Below, piece by piece: positions 1 through 9,250 of a stretch of DNA of 64,000 bases. Numbering within the stretch: the stretch's first letter is position 1; the number at the start of each line of letters is the position of its first letter. Below the pieces are notes generated by a model. That model saw nothing but the letters and a program-made list of their open reading frames with translations. It searched no databases and was not told the origin of the DNA. This DNA comes from Paenibacillus piscarius (GTDB taxonomy: Bacteria; Bacillota; Bacilli; Paenibacillales; Paenibacillaceae), in NCBI RefSeq assembly GCF_022234545.1, contig NZ_JAIEUI010000006.1:1-64000 (forward strand), read 5' to 3'. The translations under genes and the position numbers were made by a program.

Positions 1-46
1 AGGTGGCTTGGTCCCTCCTTTGGTTGGATTTTCACCAACTAGATAA
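1..46 (+). other. possible 3' end of an upstream plus-strand gene
   Basis: The first 46 bases are open in two forward frames, with stops at about 40-42 and 44-46. A terminator-like hairpin follows, so a gene entering from the left probably ends here. The few residues do not identify a family. Confidence 0.25.
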
Positions 47-71
47 TGCGTGCCTCTGGGCGCGCATACAA

Positions 72-114
72 TAAAAGAAGGTCCCGACAGAATGCAGTCG
101 ACACCTTCTTTTAC
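72..114. terminator. bidirectional Rho-independent terminator
   Basis: The arms AAAAGAAGGT and ACCTTCTTTT enclose a partly paired loop. A/T tracts flank the stem on both sides, so it can serve the TetR gene arriving from the right and any gene arriving from the left. Confidence 0.6.
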
Positions 115-123
115 AACAAAATC

Positions 124-786
124 TCAGAACAGGTTTCTCGTAATTTTTTGAGCCATATACTCCAGTTTGGGCAGAAATATTTGATCATCTACAAGGTGAA
201 GTTTTTCCGTTCGGAACAACTGGAATTTTCGAAGTTGATAATAATCGTATAGCGCTTGATAAACAGTTAAATTATTTTCCAGCAAAAATTGAGCATCTAG
301 CATATACAACAATATTTCATCCTGCAATGCAATGAGCTGGCCACTAACAGGATTGAAAACACCTTGACTCTGCCCTGCTTCATAAAAGCGAAGCTGCTGT
401 TCATCTCTACGTTTCATCGTCTGCTTCAGCAGCTCATATTGATCAGGATAGCCTTGCTCCAGATCATGCAAGAAGATTCGGGTCAAAAATTCTCTTAACA
501 TAACCGATTTTTCGAATATCTCCTGAAAACGGATACCCAGTCTTGTCGCCCCTTCTTCATCGATCACTTCTTCAATGTTTAGCACAAATGCGTGGACCAA
601 AAACTCAATAATATCATCCTTTGTAGAAAAATATTTATATAAAGTGGCACGACTGACACCGGAAATTTTGGATATTTCATCCATCGTCAACGATAAGAAC
701 CCATTCTTTCGTACATAGGATAGCAGCTTTTCTATAATTTTGTTTCGATTCTCATTACGACGTTCACTTATCTCTTTTTCACTCAT
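124..786 (-). CDS. TetR/AcrR family transcriptional regulator
   Basis: One-component DNA-binding repressor of the TetR family, 221 aa. The N-terminal helix-turn-helix is clear: the GFLSLTMDEISKISGV region is followed by SRATLYKYFSTKDDI. The C-terminal ligand domain matches no group I recognise. The open frame extends upstream to 849, but ATG 786 is preceded by AGGGAGGTCC at good spacing and the extra residues are unlike a TetR N-terminus. It is transcribed divergently from an aldo/keto reductase, with an inverted repeat between them, so it most likely represses itself and that reductase. The inducer is unknown. Confidence 0.85.
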   Translation of the reverse strand: MSEKEISERRNENRNKIIEKLLSYVRKNGFLSLTMDEISKISGVSRATLYKYFSTKDDIIEFLVHAFVLNIEEVIDEEGATRLGIRFQEIFEKSVMLREFLTRIFLHDLEQGYPDQYELLKQTMKRRDEQQLRFYEAGQSQGVFNPVSGQLIALQDEILLYMLDAQFLLENNLTVYQALYDYYQLRKFQLFRTEKLHLVDDQIFLPKLEYMAQKITRNLF

Positions 787-848
787 TTCAGGACCTCCCT
801 CATCATCGCTATTATACTGCACAATACATGAAAAATACACACGAAACA

Positions 849-907
849 TTACAAAGTATACAAAGTAATCTTAATTTGTTTACTTTGTAATCATTGTGTG
901 GTATTCT
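849..907 (+). promoter_or_regulatory. TetR operator and promoter for the aldo/keto reductase
   Basis: TACAAAGTAA (859-868) and TTACTTTGTA (880-889) form a perfect 10-bp inverted repeat. A third half-site, TTACAAAGTA (849-858), is also the reverse complement of 881-890. A promoter TTTACT (879-884), 17 bp, TATTCT (902-907) overlaps the right arm, so a bound TetR would block it. Assignment to the adjacent TetR is inferred from position. Confidence 0.6.
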
Positions 908-951
908 CTTCTCGCAGCAACACTAATCATAAAGTAAAGGAGAATCAATTT

Positions 952-1941
<990 letters not shown>

Positions 1942-2025
1942 GAGTACTACATCTTGTATAGCATGAAAAAACGTTGTGCTGGGCTCTGCTGTGCGGTTCA
2001 CATATATCGCCTGTCGGAGCCATCA

Positions 2026-2059
2026 AAAAACCGTTGAGCAATGGAGCTCAACGGTTTTT
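2026..2059 (+). terminator. Rho-independent terminator
   Basis: AAAAACCGTTGAGC pairs perfectly with GCTCAACGGTTTTT around a short loop and ends in a T run, 85 bp after the aldo/keto reductase stop. Confidence 0.8.
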
Positions 2060-2148
2060 CTCATGATTAATTCTCGGAACTAATGCTAACCTGTTTATTG
2101 GTTTACTGAAAGAGATTAAACATTACACTCCTGATGGGAAATGCCCTT

Positions 2149-2763
2149 TTACAATTGCCCTGACGAAGTCTCGCTTTTGTGATATTTTCTTTTGTCTTCT
2201 TCCGTAATTTCTCTAAGCACTCTACAAGGATTACCTACTGCAATCACACCGGAAGGAATGTCCTTATTAACAATGCTGCCCGCACCAATAACGACATCAT
2301 TTCCAATAGTTACTCCCGGTAATACCGTAACCCCAGCACCGAACCATACGTTATTGCCAACTGTAATTGGATAAGCAAATTCAAGCCCCGCATTTCTTTG
2401 TTCAGAATCAAGTGGGTGTCCCGCTGTTGAAAAGCAGCAGTTTGGTGCAATAAATACATATTTCCCGAATGTTACTTTAGCTCCATCAAGGATAGTACAA
2501 TTAAAGTTAGAGAAAAACCCTTCCCCTATCTCAATGTTATAACCGAAATCACAATAAAAAGGAGCAGTAATGACAAAATTCTCAGGTATCTTTTCCAAAA
2601 TTTCAGCTAAAATTTCTCGTTTCTTTTTCGTTTCTGATGGTTTTAATTGATTAAAGTCATGACATAAATCTTGGCATTTCTCTTTTTCTTTGAGTAGTTC
2701 CGGATCGTAATTAGCATCGTACAACCACCCTTTTTTTGCTTTCTCTTTTTCAGTGATGCTCAT
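2149..2763 (-). CDS. LacA/Maa-type sugar O-acetyltransferase
   Basis: Acetyl-CoA-dependent O-acetyltransferase of the maltose/galactoside acetyltransferase family (left-handed beta-helix), 204 aa, close to the family norm. The N-terminal Mac segment (KGWLYDANYDPEL) is followed by hexapeptide repeats. The catalytic-type His lies in FSTAGHPLD near residue 116, and the end is GNPCRVLREI. ATG 2763 is chosen because it gives the standard family start, although the GAAGG Shine-Dalgarno is close to it. It overlaps the end of the upstream ROK regulator by 14 bp, so the two are co-transcribed. The acceptor is probably a free sugar. Confidence 0.88.
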   Translation of the reverse strand: MSITEKEKAKKGWLYDANYDPELLKEKEKCQDLCHDFNQLKPSETKKKREILAEILEKIPENFVITAPFYCDFGYNIEIGEGFFSNFNCTILDGAKVTFGKYVFIAPNCCFSTAGHPLDSEQRNAGLEFAYPITVGNNVWFGAGVTVLPGVTIGNDVVIGAGSIVNKDIPSGVIAVGNPCRVLREITEEDKRKYHKSETSSGQL

Positions 2764-3742
2764 ATCCTTCACTAACCTCCAACGCCCGATGAAACATTCC
2801 CCGGACATAGTATTTTTCCATATCTTCTACATACACAAATGTTGGCAAATATTCTTCAGGAATACTATTAGCACATGTTGTCTTTAATAACTCAACTTCT
2901 TGCAAATTCAATAAATCACCACACAAAACCATTTTGTGTGGATTTAACGCTACAATAATAGATACAATTGATTTAGCAGTAAATTCCAAGTGAGAATCAG
3001 AGGAGAATTTGGTTTTTAATTCTTCTCTTGAAATCCCAAAGGGAAGGAAGCCGACAAGTCCAGCAATCTGATTAGCTCCGCGAATAATATGTCCTTTAAC
3101 AATTGTGCTTGTCCCAGGCAAAAGATGTTCTGAGAATAAACCAAGGGTAACAATCTCATTTTCAATACATTCTGCCTTAAAATAGCCGTATGCTTTCAGA
3201 TGCATATCGTTTTCCATTGCTACTGGAAGTGAAAGTTCCTTAACAAAACTGCTGCCTTCAAGTTCCGGGATATCGCAGTATTTAATGATGTTATGTTCCG
3301 CAATACTCGGTGTACCGATACTAATTGAACAGATACGCGGATATTTAAGTCTAATATCGGCAATGACTTTTAAAAGCATAGATTCGTCTAAAAAATCATG
3401 GGTTTCAACGCTACGTTCCAACACATGCTCATATATTGTCATAACATTCCAGGTAAGCACCCGTTTTGTCTTGACCATAGAAAATTCTAGGCATAAATAA
3501 AGTTCATAATATTCGTTTAGTGAGTAAATAGATGTTGAACGTCCAACTTTACTTGTCAAGGTTTTTTCAGAAACAACTTCTCCTTCGGACTCCATTTCAT
3601 TTAGAAGTGTATTGCAGGTAGCGACACTCAAGCCAGTCATATTTGACATTTGCTGTTTTGAGGCGGTTATATTCTTACGAAGTTCTTGGCGAATTTTTTT
3701 CTTGTTATGTTTTCGAACTTCTGAATTATCGCGAATAATCAA
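2750..3742 (-). CDS. ROK family transcriptional regulator
   Basis: ROK-type (NagC/XylR) sugar-responsive regulator, 330 aa. The N-terminal winged HTH reads RKNITASKQQMSNMTGLSVATCNTLLNEM, followed by a degenerate ROK kinase-like domain (SISIGTPSIAE, ENDMHLKAYG, and HIIRGANQIAGLVG where functional kinases keep a zinc motif). The Cys-rich zinc motif is not evident, so it is a regulator rather than a kinase. The start is TTG 3742 behind AAGGGAGGG. It overlaps the sugar acetyltransferase gene and is divergent from the DUF1349 gene. An inverted repeat between the two is its likely operator. Confidence 0.8.
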   Translation of the reverse strand: MIIRDNSEVRKHNKKKIRQELRKNITASKQQMSNMTGLSVATCNTLLNEMESEGEVVSEKTLTSKVGRSTSIYSLNEYYELYLCLEFSMVKTKRVLTWNVMTIYEHVLERSVETHDFLDESMLLKVIADIRLKYPRICSISIGTPSIAEHNIIKYCDIPELEGSSFVKELSLPVAMENDMHLKAYGYFKAECIENEIVTLGLFSEHLLPGTSTIVKGHIIRGANQIAGLVGFLPFGISREELKTKFSSDSHLEFTAKSIVSIIVALNPHKMVLCGDLLNLQEVELLKTTCANSIPEEYLPTFVYVEDMEKYYVRGMFHRALEVSEGYEHH

Positions 3743-3773
3743 TGCCCTCCCTTCTATAATTATAGATATTATA

Positions 3774-3810
3774 ATAATACTTGTAATAATTACGTTAAAT
3801 CAAGTATTAT
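3774..3810 (+). promoter_or_regulatory. ROK operator overlapping the promoter of the DUF1349 gene
   Basis: ATAATACTTG (3774-3783) and CAAGTATTAT (3801-3810) are perfect 10-bp inverted arms with a 17-bp spacer. They overlap a promoter with -35 TTGTAA (3781-3786), an 18-bp spacer and -10 TATTAT (3805-3810). It lies between the divergent ROK and DUF1349 genes, so control by the ROK protein is a reasonable inference. Confidence 0.6.
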
Positions 3811-3856
3811 ATGACCAAGGACGCTCAAAATAACTGTAGGAAGAAGGAAACGTTCT

Positions 3857-4468
3857 ATGACACAGCACATCTCATGGCAAAAGGGCAGTTGGACCACTGA
3901 ACCTAAATCTTCAAGTGAAACAGACAGCCATTTAGTTGTCGAAGCATTGAAAGGTAGTGACTATTGGCAAAAAACAATGTATGAATTCCAGCATGACAAT
4001 GGACATGCACTTTTGATACCCTGGGATACTGGACAAGCGATGGAAGTGACTTTCATGTTTGAAGGCTTCTCAGAACTCTACGATCAGGCAGGTATTATGT
4101 TATGGCATTCTCCAAATCAGTGGATCAAGGCCGGAATTGAAGTTACCGACGGGGTTCCGCATATCGGAGCAGTTGTTACCGATGAGTTTTCTGATTGGTC
4201 TACATTCCCGTTGCCAGCTAATTGGAGTGAAAAAAAAGTGACTATTCGTGCTTCGGTGTACAAAGATGCCGTTATCATTAGGGCTCGTGCCCAAGATAGC
4301 CATTGGCATACTATTCGTGTTGCACGTTTTCCTTATTCGGAAGGCAATCATGCTGGGCCTTTCCTGTGCGCACCTACTAGTGATGCATTTAAGGTTACCT
4401 TTACAAATTGGGTTATCAATGATCCTGATGAAGATATTCATACCGATCCTCCAATAACCGAAAATTAA
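3857..4468 (+). CDS. DUF1349 (concanavalin-like) protein
   Basis: Protein of 203 aa resembling the DUF1349 family, a beta-sandwich fold related to concanavalin-like lectins. Typical features are an early WxxGSW segment, YWQKTMYEF, a central block (LYDQAGIMLWHSPNQWIKAGIE), VVTDEFSDWSTFPLP and a late cluster around FLCAPTSDAFKVTFTNW. There is no signal peptide, so it is cytosolic. Start 3857 follows AGAAGGA. Homologues often sit beside carbohydrate genes, and here it is divergent from a ROK sugar regulator. A sugar-related role is plausible but the biochemical activity is unknown. Confidence 0.8.
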   Translation: MTQHISWQKGSWTTEPKSSSETDSHLVVEALKGSDYWQKTMYEFQHDNGHALLIPWDTGQAMEVTFMFEGFSELYDQAGIMLWHSPNQWIKAGIEVTDGVPHIGAVVTDEFSDWSTFPLPANWSEKKVTIRASVYKDAVIIRARAQDSHWHTIRVARFPYSEGNHAGPFLCAPTSDAFKVTFTNWVINDPDEDIHTDPPITEN

Positions 4469-4538
4469 AATAGAAATTAATTATCATAAAGTAAATATTA
4501 TGACATATACAACACATACTTAATAATAATCATAAATG

Positions 4539-4680
4539 TCCCGGAACACCAACAATGCCCTTCCGGCTTCCTACTGGGAAGCGAAAGGGCTGAAAGTTTG
4601 CTTTCACGGTACCTGGAGCTTTGTTAACCTTTTTGGAACCGCCATATGCGGACCCGCATGTACGGTGGTGTTAGAGCACG
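4539..4680 (+). mobile_element. group II intron 3' remnant (end of intron-encoded protein plus domain V)
   Basis: The segment translates partly as SYWEAKGLKV, resembling the extreme C-terminus of group II intron reverse transcriptases. It then has ACCGCCATATGCGG / CCGCATGTACGGTGGTG, the hairpin expected for intron domain V in introns of this type. The domain VI sequence and 3' splice site that should follow are missing; the sequence runs straight into the end of the biosynthetic operon. No 5' intron end or reverse transcriptase is present. It is a dead fragment left by an insertion and a later deletion. Confidence 0.6.
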
Positions 4681-4685
4681 GGAGC

Positions 4686-5528
4686 TTACACCGGGAGTCC
4701 GGCAGCGGTAAATACAAGGTCGAACCCTGCCTTGGAGCGGAGAACCAGCTGCTCCGGCTTATCTTTCGGCTTATCTGCCGTCAGAACCTCCTGGGATACG
4801 ATTCCGTCATAACCAATATGCTGCAGTCCTCTTAAAAAACCTTCCAGATTGATGACACCTTCCCCGGTGTACAGACGTCCGTTATCGCGCACAGCCTCCA
4901 GAGGTATATCCGGAGCGTCGTTAATGTGCACATGAACGATTTGCTGCGCCTGCAGCCGCTCAATGTCACCTGGAGTCTGGCCATTCGTGTGCCAATGAAA
5001 CGCATCCAGCAGCAGACCGACATTCGGCTCCCCGATCGCGTCTATCCAGTCCAGCGTCTCTTCCATCGTCCAGATGAAGGGGTATTTCCAGGCTGTCCGC
5101 AGATGATGCGGTCCGACAAATTCCAGTCCCAGCCTGATACCATAGGCACCCAGTATTTGCGCGCAGACCCGCAGGCGCCGGGTGGCAACTGCTAAAAAGT
5201 GGGCAGGTTTGGCGTCGGTTGATGGCAGGATGTAAGTACAGCAGCGTGTGCAGCCGAGCGAACGTGCAGCAGCAGCCGCTTCAGTTAAGCCGGTCAGCCC
5301 TGCCCGAAACCGGTCCTCATCAGCTCTCCATTCCACAGGCAAACCTATTGCACCAATCACGATGCCGTGCTGCTGTAGCATCGCACGGGCCCCGTCAATT
5401 CCCAGACGTTGTATCAATCCTCTGGCATCCAGGTCAACCGCCTGAAAACCGCCGTTGCCGGCCAGTTCGATGAATCGCTCGTCACTTTCCACTGCCCCCA
5501 GACCGCTTAAGGTCAAACCTCTCAGCAT
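4686..5528 (-). CDS. sugar phosphate isomerase/epimerase-like TIM-barrel protein
   Basis: Xylose-isomerase-like TIM barrel (AP endonuclease 2 fold; IolE/IolI/AsbF superfamily), 280 aa. Metal-ligand motifs occur in the usual order: LGLEFVGPHH, LLLDAFHWH, VHVHINDAP and VSQEVLT. It is the last gene of the 14-gene biosynthetic operon, 60 bp after the BtrH-like gene. It is distinct in sequence from the AsbF-like paralogue in the same operon. It could isomerise or epimerise a sugar used by the glycosyltransferase, or act as a dehydratase; the sequence does not decide. Start ATG 5528 follows GGGGGA. Its 3' end abuts the group II intron fragment. Confidence 0.8.
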   Translation of the reverse strand: MLRGLTLSGLGAVESDERFIELAGNGGFQAVDLDARGLIQRLGIDGARAMLQQHGIVIGAIGLPVEWRADEDRFRAGLTGLTEAAAAARSLGCTRCCTYILPSTDAKPAHFLAVATRRLRVCAQILGAYGIRLGLEFVGPHHLRTAWKYPFIWTMEETLDWIDAIGEPNVGLLLDAFHWHTNGQTPGDIERLQAQQIVHVHINDAPDIPLEAVRDNGRLYTGEGVINLEGFLRGLQHIGYDGIVSQEVLTADKPKDKPEQLVLRSKAGFDLVFTAAGLPV

Positions 5529-5588
5529 TTCATAATCCCCCTCAATGAACAGAAGTTTCAGTCAGTATCCATTAGTCTGACTTCATTA

Positions 5589-6665
5589 TCACTTGTTCCT
5601 TGAACCGGCGCAAGATTTGCTAACCTCATTTGCCATTTTCATCGTCTGGACCATGTTATATTCCTTCTTCACAATCTCTTCGAGTTTTACGATCGCTTGA
5701 TCATGATCACGATTATTAGAGGCGATCATTTTAATAACCGTCGTTCTATAAATTTCCCATAAACGACTTAGCTCCATGCTTTGTTCTGCTAACTTCTTAT
5801 AGAGATTTGTATGTGACGATTGATCTTCCAGTAACTTGAAAAGCCTGTTATTCTTCTTATGATTTTGTGCAAAAGAACTGCTTCTCAAGGCAAATATGCT
5901 AGTATCATTCAAATGACCTACAAGTTCTTCGAATTCCTCTACATAATCGGTCAACGCTTGTAGTCCCAACTGATAATGAAGACCATATTGCTCAAGCAAA
6001 ACGACTTTATCCTCCAATAGGTTGCTTCTGAGTTCTGAGATAAACGAGTCCTGTATTGAAAATTCATGGTTAAAATTCCTGATCGATCCTTCATGCACAG
6101 ACACCATTATGAATCTGACTTTTCTGCCGCTTGCAATCAGATATTGGGTAGATTCCATAATAACTTCAAGCGGAGTTTGATAATCGTGCATCCGCCCTGG
6201 AGATAAGCAATCTTCAATGACTGTGTATGCCGCCCCACCCGCACATTTTCCATGAATAAAGGTCGGATGGATAAAATGTATTTTCCCGGATTCTCTTCCA
6301 CTGGAATAAAAAAAGCGGTCCACATCAAGAAAGACATATTTCTGCTTGTCTAAAGCCCCTTGAATCATCTCATCCAGGAAAGGGAGATCCGATTGCTCAA
6401 TAAGCTGATCCTCAAAGCGAAGATAATGATAGAGCTGTTCCGTGTCATATTGAACCTTCGGCAGCATTAATCCTTGCTGAAGCAAGCTTTCAAAATTATC
6501 TTCGGGGAATGTCTGGTTGATGAGTTTTTTCCAGTACTGCGTTTTAAAGGTCAGAGGCAGCTTCTCGAACGATGAATGATGACTAATGAGAATCGCCATC
6601 AAGTTATTATTGACACAATCAAGCCATATGTCGTTATATGGCACAATCCGATGGGCAGGTGTCAC
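5589..6665 (-). CDS. BtrH-like putative acyltransferase (third in operon)
   Basis: Protein of 358 aa resembling BtrH_N-type (papain-like) proteins. BtrH of butirosin biosynthesis moves an acyl group from a carrier protein to an amine. The N-terminus has the expected Cys block (IWLDCVNNNLMAIL, Cys17), but the His/Asp part of the triad is less obvious than in the two sister proteins at 10106 and 17146. The C-terminal third is helical and charged. Start is GTG 6665 behind AGGGAG. It sits 30 bp after the decarboxylase gene. Its base composition looks lower in GC than the neighbours, hinting at separate acquisition. The acyltransferase function is an inference. Confidence 0.55.
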   Translation of the reverse strand: MTPAHRIVPYNDIWLDCVNNNLMAILISHHSSFEKLPLTFKTQYWKKLINQTFPEDNFESLLQQGLMLPKVQYDTEQLYHYLRFEDQLIEQSDLPFLDEMIQGALDKQKYVFLDVDRFFYSSGRESGKIHFIHPTFIHGKCAGGAAYTVIEDCLSPGRMHDYQTPLEVIMESTQYLIASGRKVRFIMVSVHEGSIRNFNHEFSIQDSFISELRSNLLEDKVVLLEQYGLHYQLGLQALTDYVEEFEELVGHLNDTSIFALRSSSFAQNHKKNNRLFKLLEDQSSHTNLYKKLAEQSMELSRLWEIYRTTVIKMIASNNRDHDQAIVKLEEIVKKEYNMVQTMKMANEVSKSCAGSRNK

Positions 6666-6695
6666 ATGGTCAACTCCCTATGATGAACTCACTGA

Positions 6696-7967
6696 TTAGG
6701 TGGATAGCCAGCTCACATCACTTAACGTACCGTCAGGGCGGAGAATCACTTCCTTCGGAAGAGCATGAGACAGAAAATGAACATTGCCGCAGGTTAAGCC
6801 ATAGGCCCCCATATGGGGAAACGCGATCCAATCCCCCGGCTCTAGCGGGGGGAGCATGACGCTGCCTTGCAGCACATCTGCCGGAGTGCACAATTTACCA
6901 CACACATTGTAGGAGATTCGGCCTTCTCCTTCACCGGATTCGTATAGCCTGCGCTCCCCCGCCTTCCAAAGCTGAAGAGGCAGAGGCTGCTTGAAGCTTC
7001 GTCCCATCAGGCTGGAAAAAGCCTTATGGTGGGTTCCCCCATCGACAATGGCGAAGGCTTTGCCTTTGGAGAGCTTGGTGTACAGCACTCTGACCGCATA
7101 TATCCCCATCGTTGCGGCAATCCGCCGGCCTGATTCTACGAATACCATGTCCAATTCCAGATCCCGGTTGCGCTCTAACTCCCCGGCAAGATACGCCCCG
7201 AGAGCTTCGACAGGAAACGGCTCATCGCCCTCAAACATGGGAACGCCGAAACCGCCGCCGAGACCTAAGCAGCGAAGCTGCAGGCCGAATTGGTCCCGCA
7301 CCTGCCGGGTGAGACCGAACATCATCGGAACGCTCTCCCGGTAAAAGTCGAGGTGGAAATTTTGCGTGCCCTGGTACGTATGCAATCCGATCAGCTCTAG
7401 CCCTTCAAGGGTAATGGCGGTTTGCACCGCTTCATTCATTTCACTGTCGTCGATGCCAAACTGGGAGGCAAGTCCGACCGATGACATACGCGAGCCTTTG
7501 GCTCCAGTAGACAAATTGATCCTTAACATAACGGGAGCGGCCATACCCAGCGCAACAGCTTCATCGTGAATGACGAATAGCTCCGGGATGGACTCCGCAT
7601 TAATCGCGTAGATCCCATGGCGAAGCACATGATGAATCTCGTCCGCGCTTTTGCCCGGTCCGGTAAACACGATGCTGTGCGGATGTACCCCGTTAGAGCG
7701 GGCTATCTCATATTCCCCAACCGATGCGACTTCAATCGGCGAACCCCAACCGTGTATGAGACGGCATACCTCCGGATTGGGGTTGACTTTCATGGAATAA
7801 TATAGCGTCACATCCTGGGGTAAAGCGTCCCGCAGCGAAAAATAATCGGAGGCCAGCTTTTCCTCGTCGTATACATAAACGGGTGATCCAAACGTCTCGG
7901 CTGCTTCCAGCCAAAAGGGTTGGCCCACTTCCTGCTGATTAGACAGCCGTTGTGAAACTCTAGTCAT
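6696..7967 (-). CDS. BtrK-like type III PLP-dependent amino-acid decarboxylase
   Basis: PLP enzyme of the alanine racemase-fold decarboxylases (diaminopimelate/ornithine decarboxylase, BtrK, PvsE), 423 aa. Visible are the PLP lysine in LYYSMKVNPNPEV (Lys60), GLHTYQGTQN, phosphate-loop GGGFGVP (about 237-243), ESGRR (278-282), active-site CGKLCTPADVL (Cys360) and GAYGLT (Tyr389). It most resembles BtrK, which decarboxylates glutamate held on an acyl carrier protein. The adjacent ATP-grasp ligase and nearby carrier proteins fit that role, though a free amino acid is possible. Start ATG 7967 overlaps the ATP-grasp stop as ATGA and has GGGGAG upstream; the frame continues to 7985. Confidence 0.85.
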   Translation of the reverse strand: MTRVSQRLSNQQEVGQPFWLEAAETFGSPVYVYDEEKLASDYFSLRDALPQDVTLYYSMKVNPNPEVCRLIHGWGSPIEVASVGEYEIARSNGVHPHSIVFTGPGKSADEIHHVLRHGIYAINAESIPELFVIHDEAVALGMAAPVMLRINLSTGAKGSRMSSVGLASQFGIDDSEMNEAVQTAITLEGLELIGLHTYQGTQNFHLDFYRESVPMMFGLTRQVRDQFGLQLRCLGLGGGFGVPMFEGDEPFPVEALGAYLAGELERNRDLELDMVFVESGRRIAATMGIYAVRVLYTKLSKGKAFAIVDGGTHHKAFSSLMGRSFKQPLPLQLWKAGERRLYESGEGEGRISYNVCGKLCTPADVLQGSVMLPPLEPGDWIAFPHMGAYGLTCGNVHFLSHALPKEVILRPDGTLSDVSWLST

Positions 7968-9250
7968 ACGACAGCTCCCCTCCATTCCATGATGGCTTCC
8001 TCCAGCCCTTGACGGGCAAGCTTCTCCGCTTCATCGTCCACCCCCCAGCTCAGAGTCGAGACCCTGCAAGGCCGGATACGGTCTGCCGCTCCCCCATCAA
8101 GGTGGAAACCATACACGAATACCCCGCCTTGTCCGGCAGAGATTCTTATTGATGTCACCTTTTCGGCAAATTCTGCAAATTGGGCTTCAGGGTGGAGCTT
8201 GAAATCATAGGATTGAGTCTCTATTCTAGGAAACCCGCGTTCGAGCAAGTGCTTGCGAAGCTTTAGCAAATACGTGACCATGGTGAGACGGGCGTTGATC
8301 TCAATAACCGGTATTAACGTTCCGTCTTCATCCAGTATGGAGTCTACCCCGATGAAACCCTCGTAGCCCCGGGAATGTAAAGATGTACCCAGCTGCTGCA
8401 GCTGTTCGGTATAAGCCGTGATCAAGGCTTCAGGCAGTTCCGGGTGCAGACGGCTCCCCCTGTACACTCCTGCATCCGTAATCCTCTGCTCAGTCATAGC
8501 CAGGATATCGCAATCGGTTCCCCCCAGCCAGAGCTGTGCCGTCAGATGGCGCTCGACCTGATGCCAGCGTTCCACCGTCACCACCTGTTGCCCGCCTCCC
8601 CGCGAAATCTGCCTCTCTAAATATCCAAGCAGCATCTCCAAATCCGCGCCCCGATGGATATGGAACAGCGCTTTACCGGAAGAACCGTAAGCGGTTTTTA
8701 CAACCAGCCGGGCTCCAGGATGCCGTGCCTCCAACTCGGCGCAAGTACGGCGGATCGCGTCAAGCCCCTCGCATATCCTGCCGTCGCTGACTGGAAAGCC
8801 GATTTCTTCGCATAATTTACGCGTTGCGATCTTGCTGTTCAGTTCCACGGATAATCGGGCTGGCGGGCCGATCCACCTCCCTCCGTTTTCCTTGAGAAAC
8901 TGCTCCTCCTGCTCGTCCATCAAGTAAGGAACAGCAATCCGGTTGCGAAACTCACCCGTATATTCAGACCGTGCGCCAATCGCGATGGATGGTAGTGCTA
9001 TCTTCTCTTCTTTCAAATAAGCTAGGAATTCAGGATCCGGAGCCTCTTTCAAGAGAACAAGATCATCCCGGTCAGCCAGATAAATTTGGTAGAGATCCAT
9101 TTGCGATACGAGCCGGTCTCCGGACGCATTGTGAATATGGGGCAAGCGAATCTCTTGCGCGGCTTTGCCTTGTTCCCAATTAATATTGGAGTACCAGAGC
9201 TTTGGTGCGCGCGTTCCGGTCAGATGCTCCACATAAGGTGCGTTATTCAT
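7964..9250 (-). CDS. ATP-grasp ligase (BtrJ-like)
   Basis: ATP-grasp carboxylate-amine/thiol ligase, 428 aa. Key parts are LNSKIATRKLCEEIGFPV before the nucleotide fold, VVKTAYGSSGKALFH (about 183-197) and FIGVDSILDEDG followed by the metal-binding PVIEINARLTM (Glu317, Asn319, Arg321). In butirosin biosynthesis BtrJ loads glutamate onto the BtrI carrier protein before decarboxylation by BtrK. The same ligase-decarboxylase order here, with four-base ATGA overlaps on both sides, supports an analogous carrier-loading step. PvsA-like siderophore ligases are an alternative. The amino acid cannot be predicted. Shine-Dalgarno GGAGGTGAAGGG precedes ATG 9250. Confidence 0.8.
   Translation of the reverse strand: MNNAPYVEHLTGTRAPKLWYSNINWEQGKAAQEIRLPHIHNASGDRLVSQMDLYQIYLADRDDLVLLKEAPDPEFLAYLKEEKIALPSIAIGARSEYTGEFRNRIAVPYLMDEQEEQFLKENGGRWIGPPARLSVELNSKIATRKLCEEIGFPVSDGRICEGLDAIRRTCAELEARHPGARLVVKTAYGSSGKALFHIHRGADLEMLLGYLERQISRGGGQQVVTVERWHQVERHLTAQLWLGGTDCDILAMTEQRITDAGVYRGSRLHPELPEALITAYTEQLQQLGTSLHSRGYEGFIGVDSILDEDGTLIPVIEINARLTMVTYLLKLRKHLLERGFPRIETQSYDFKLHPEAQFAEFAEKVTSIRISAGQGGVFVYGFHLDGGAADRIRPCRVSTLSWGVDDEAEKLARQGLEEAIMEWRGAVV

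Noticed and set aside
4536..4835. Open frame of 99 codons as an independent gene
   Set aside because: Its first part is better explained as a group II intron fragment and its second part is antisense to the TIM-barrel gene.
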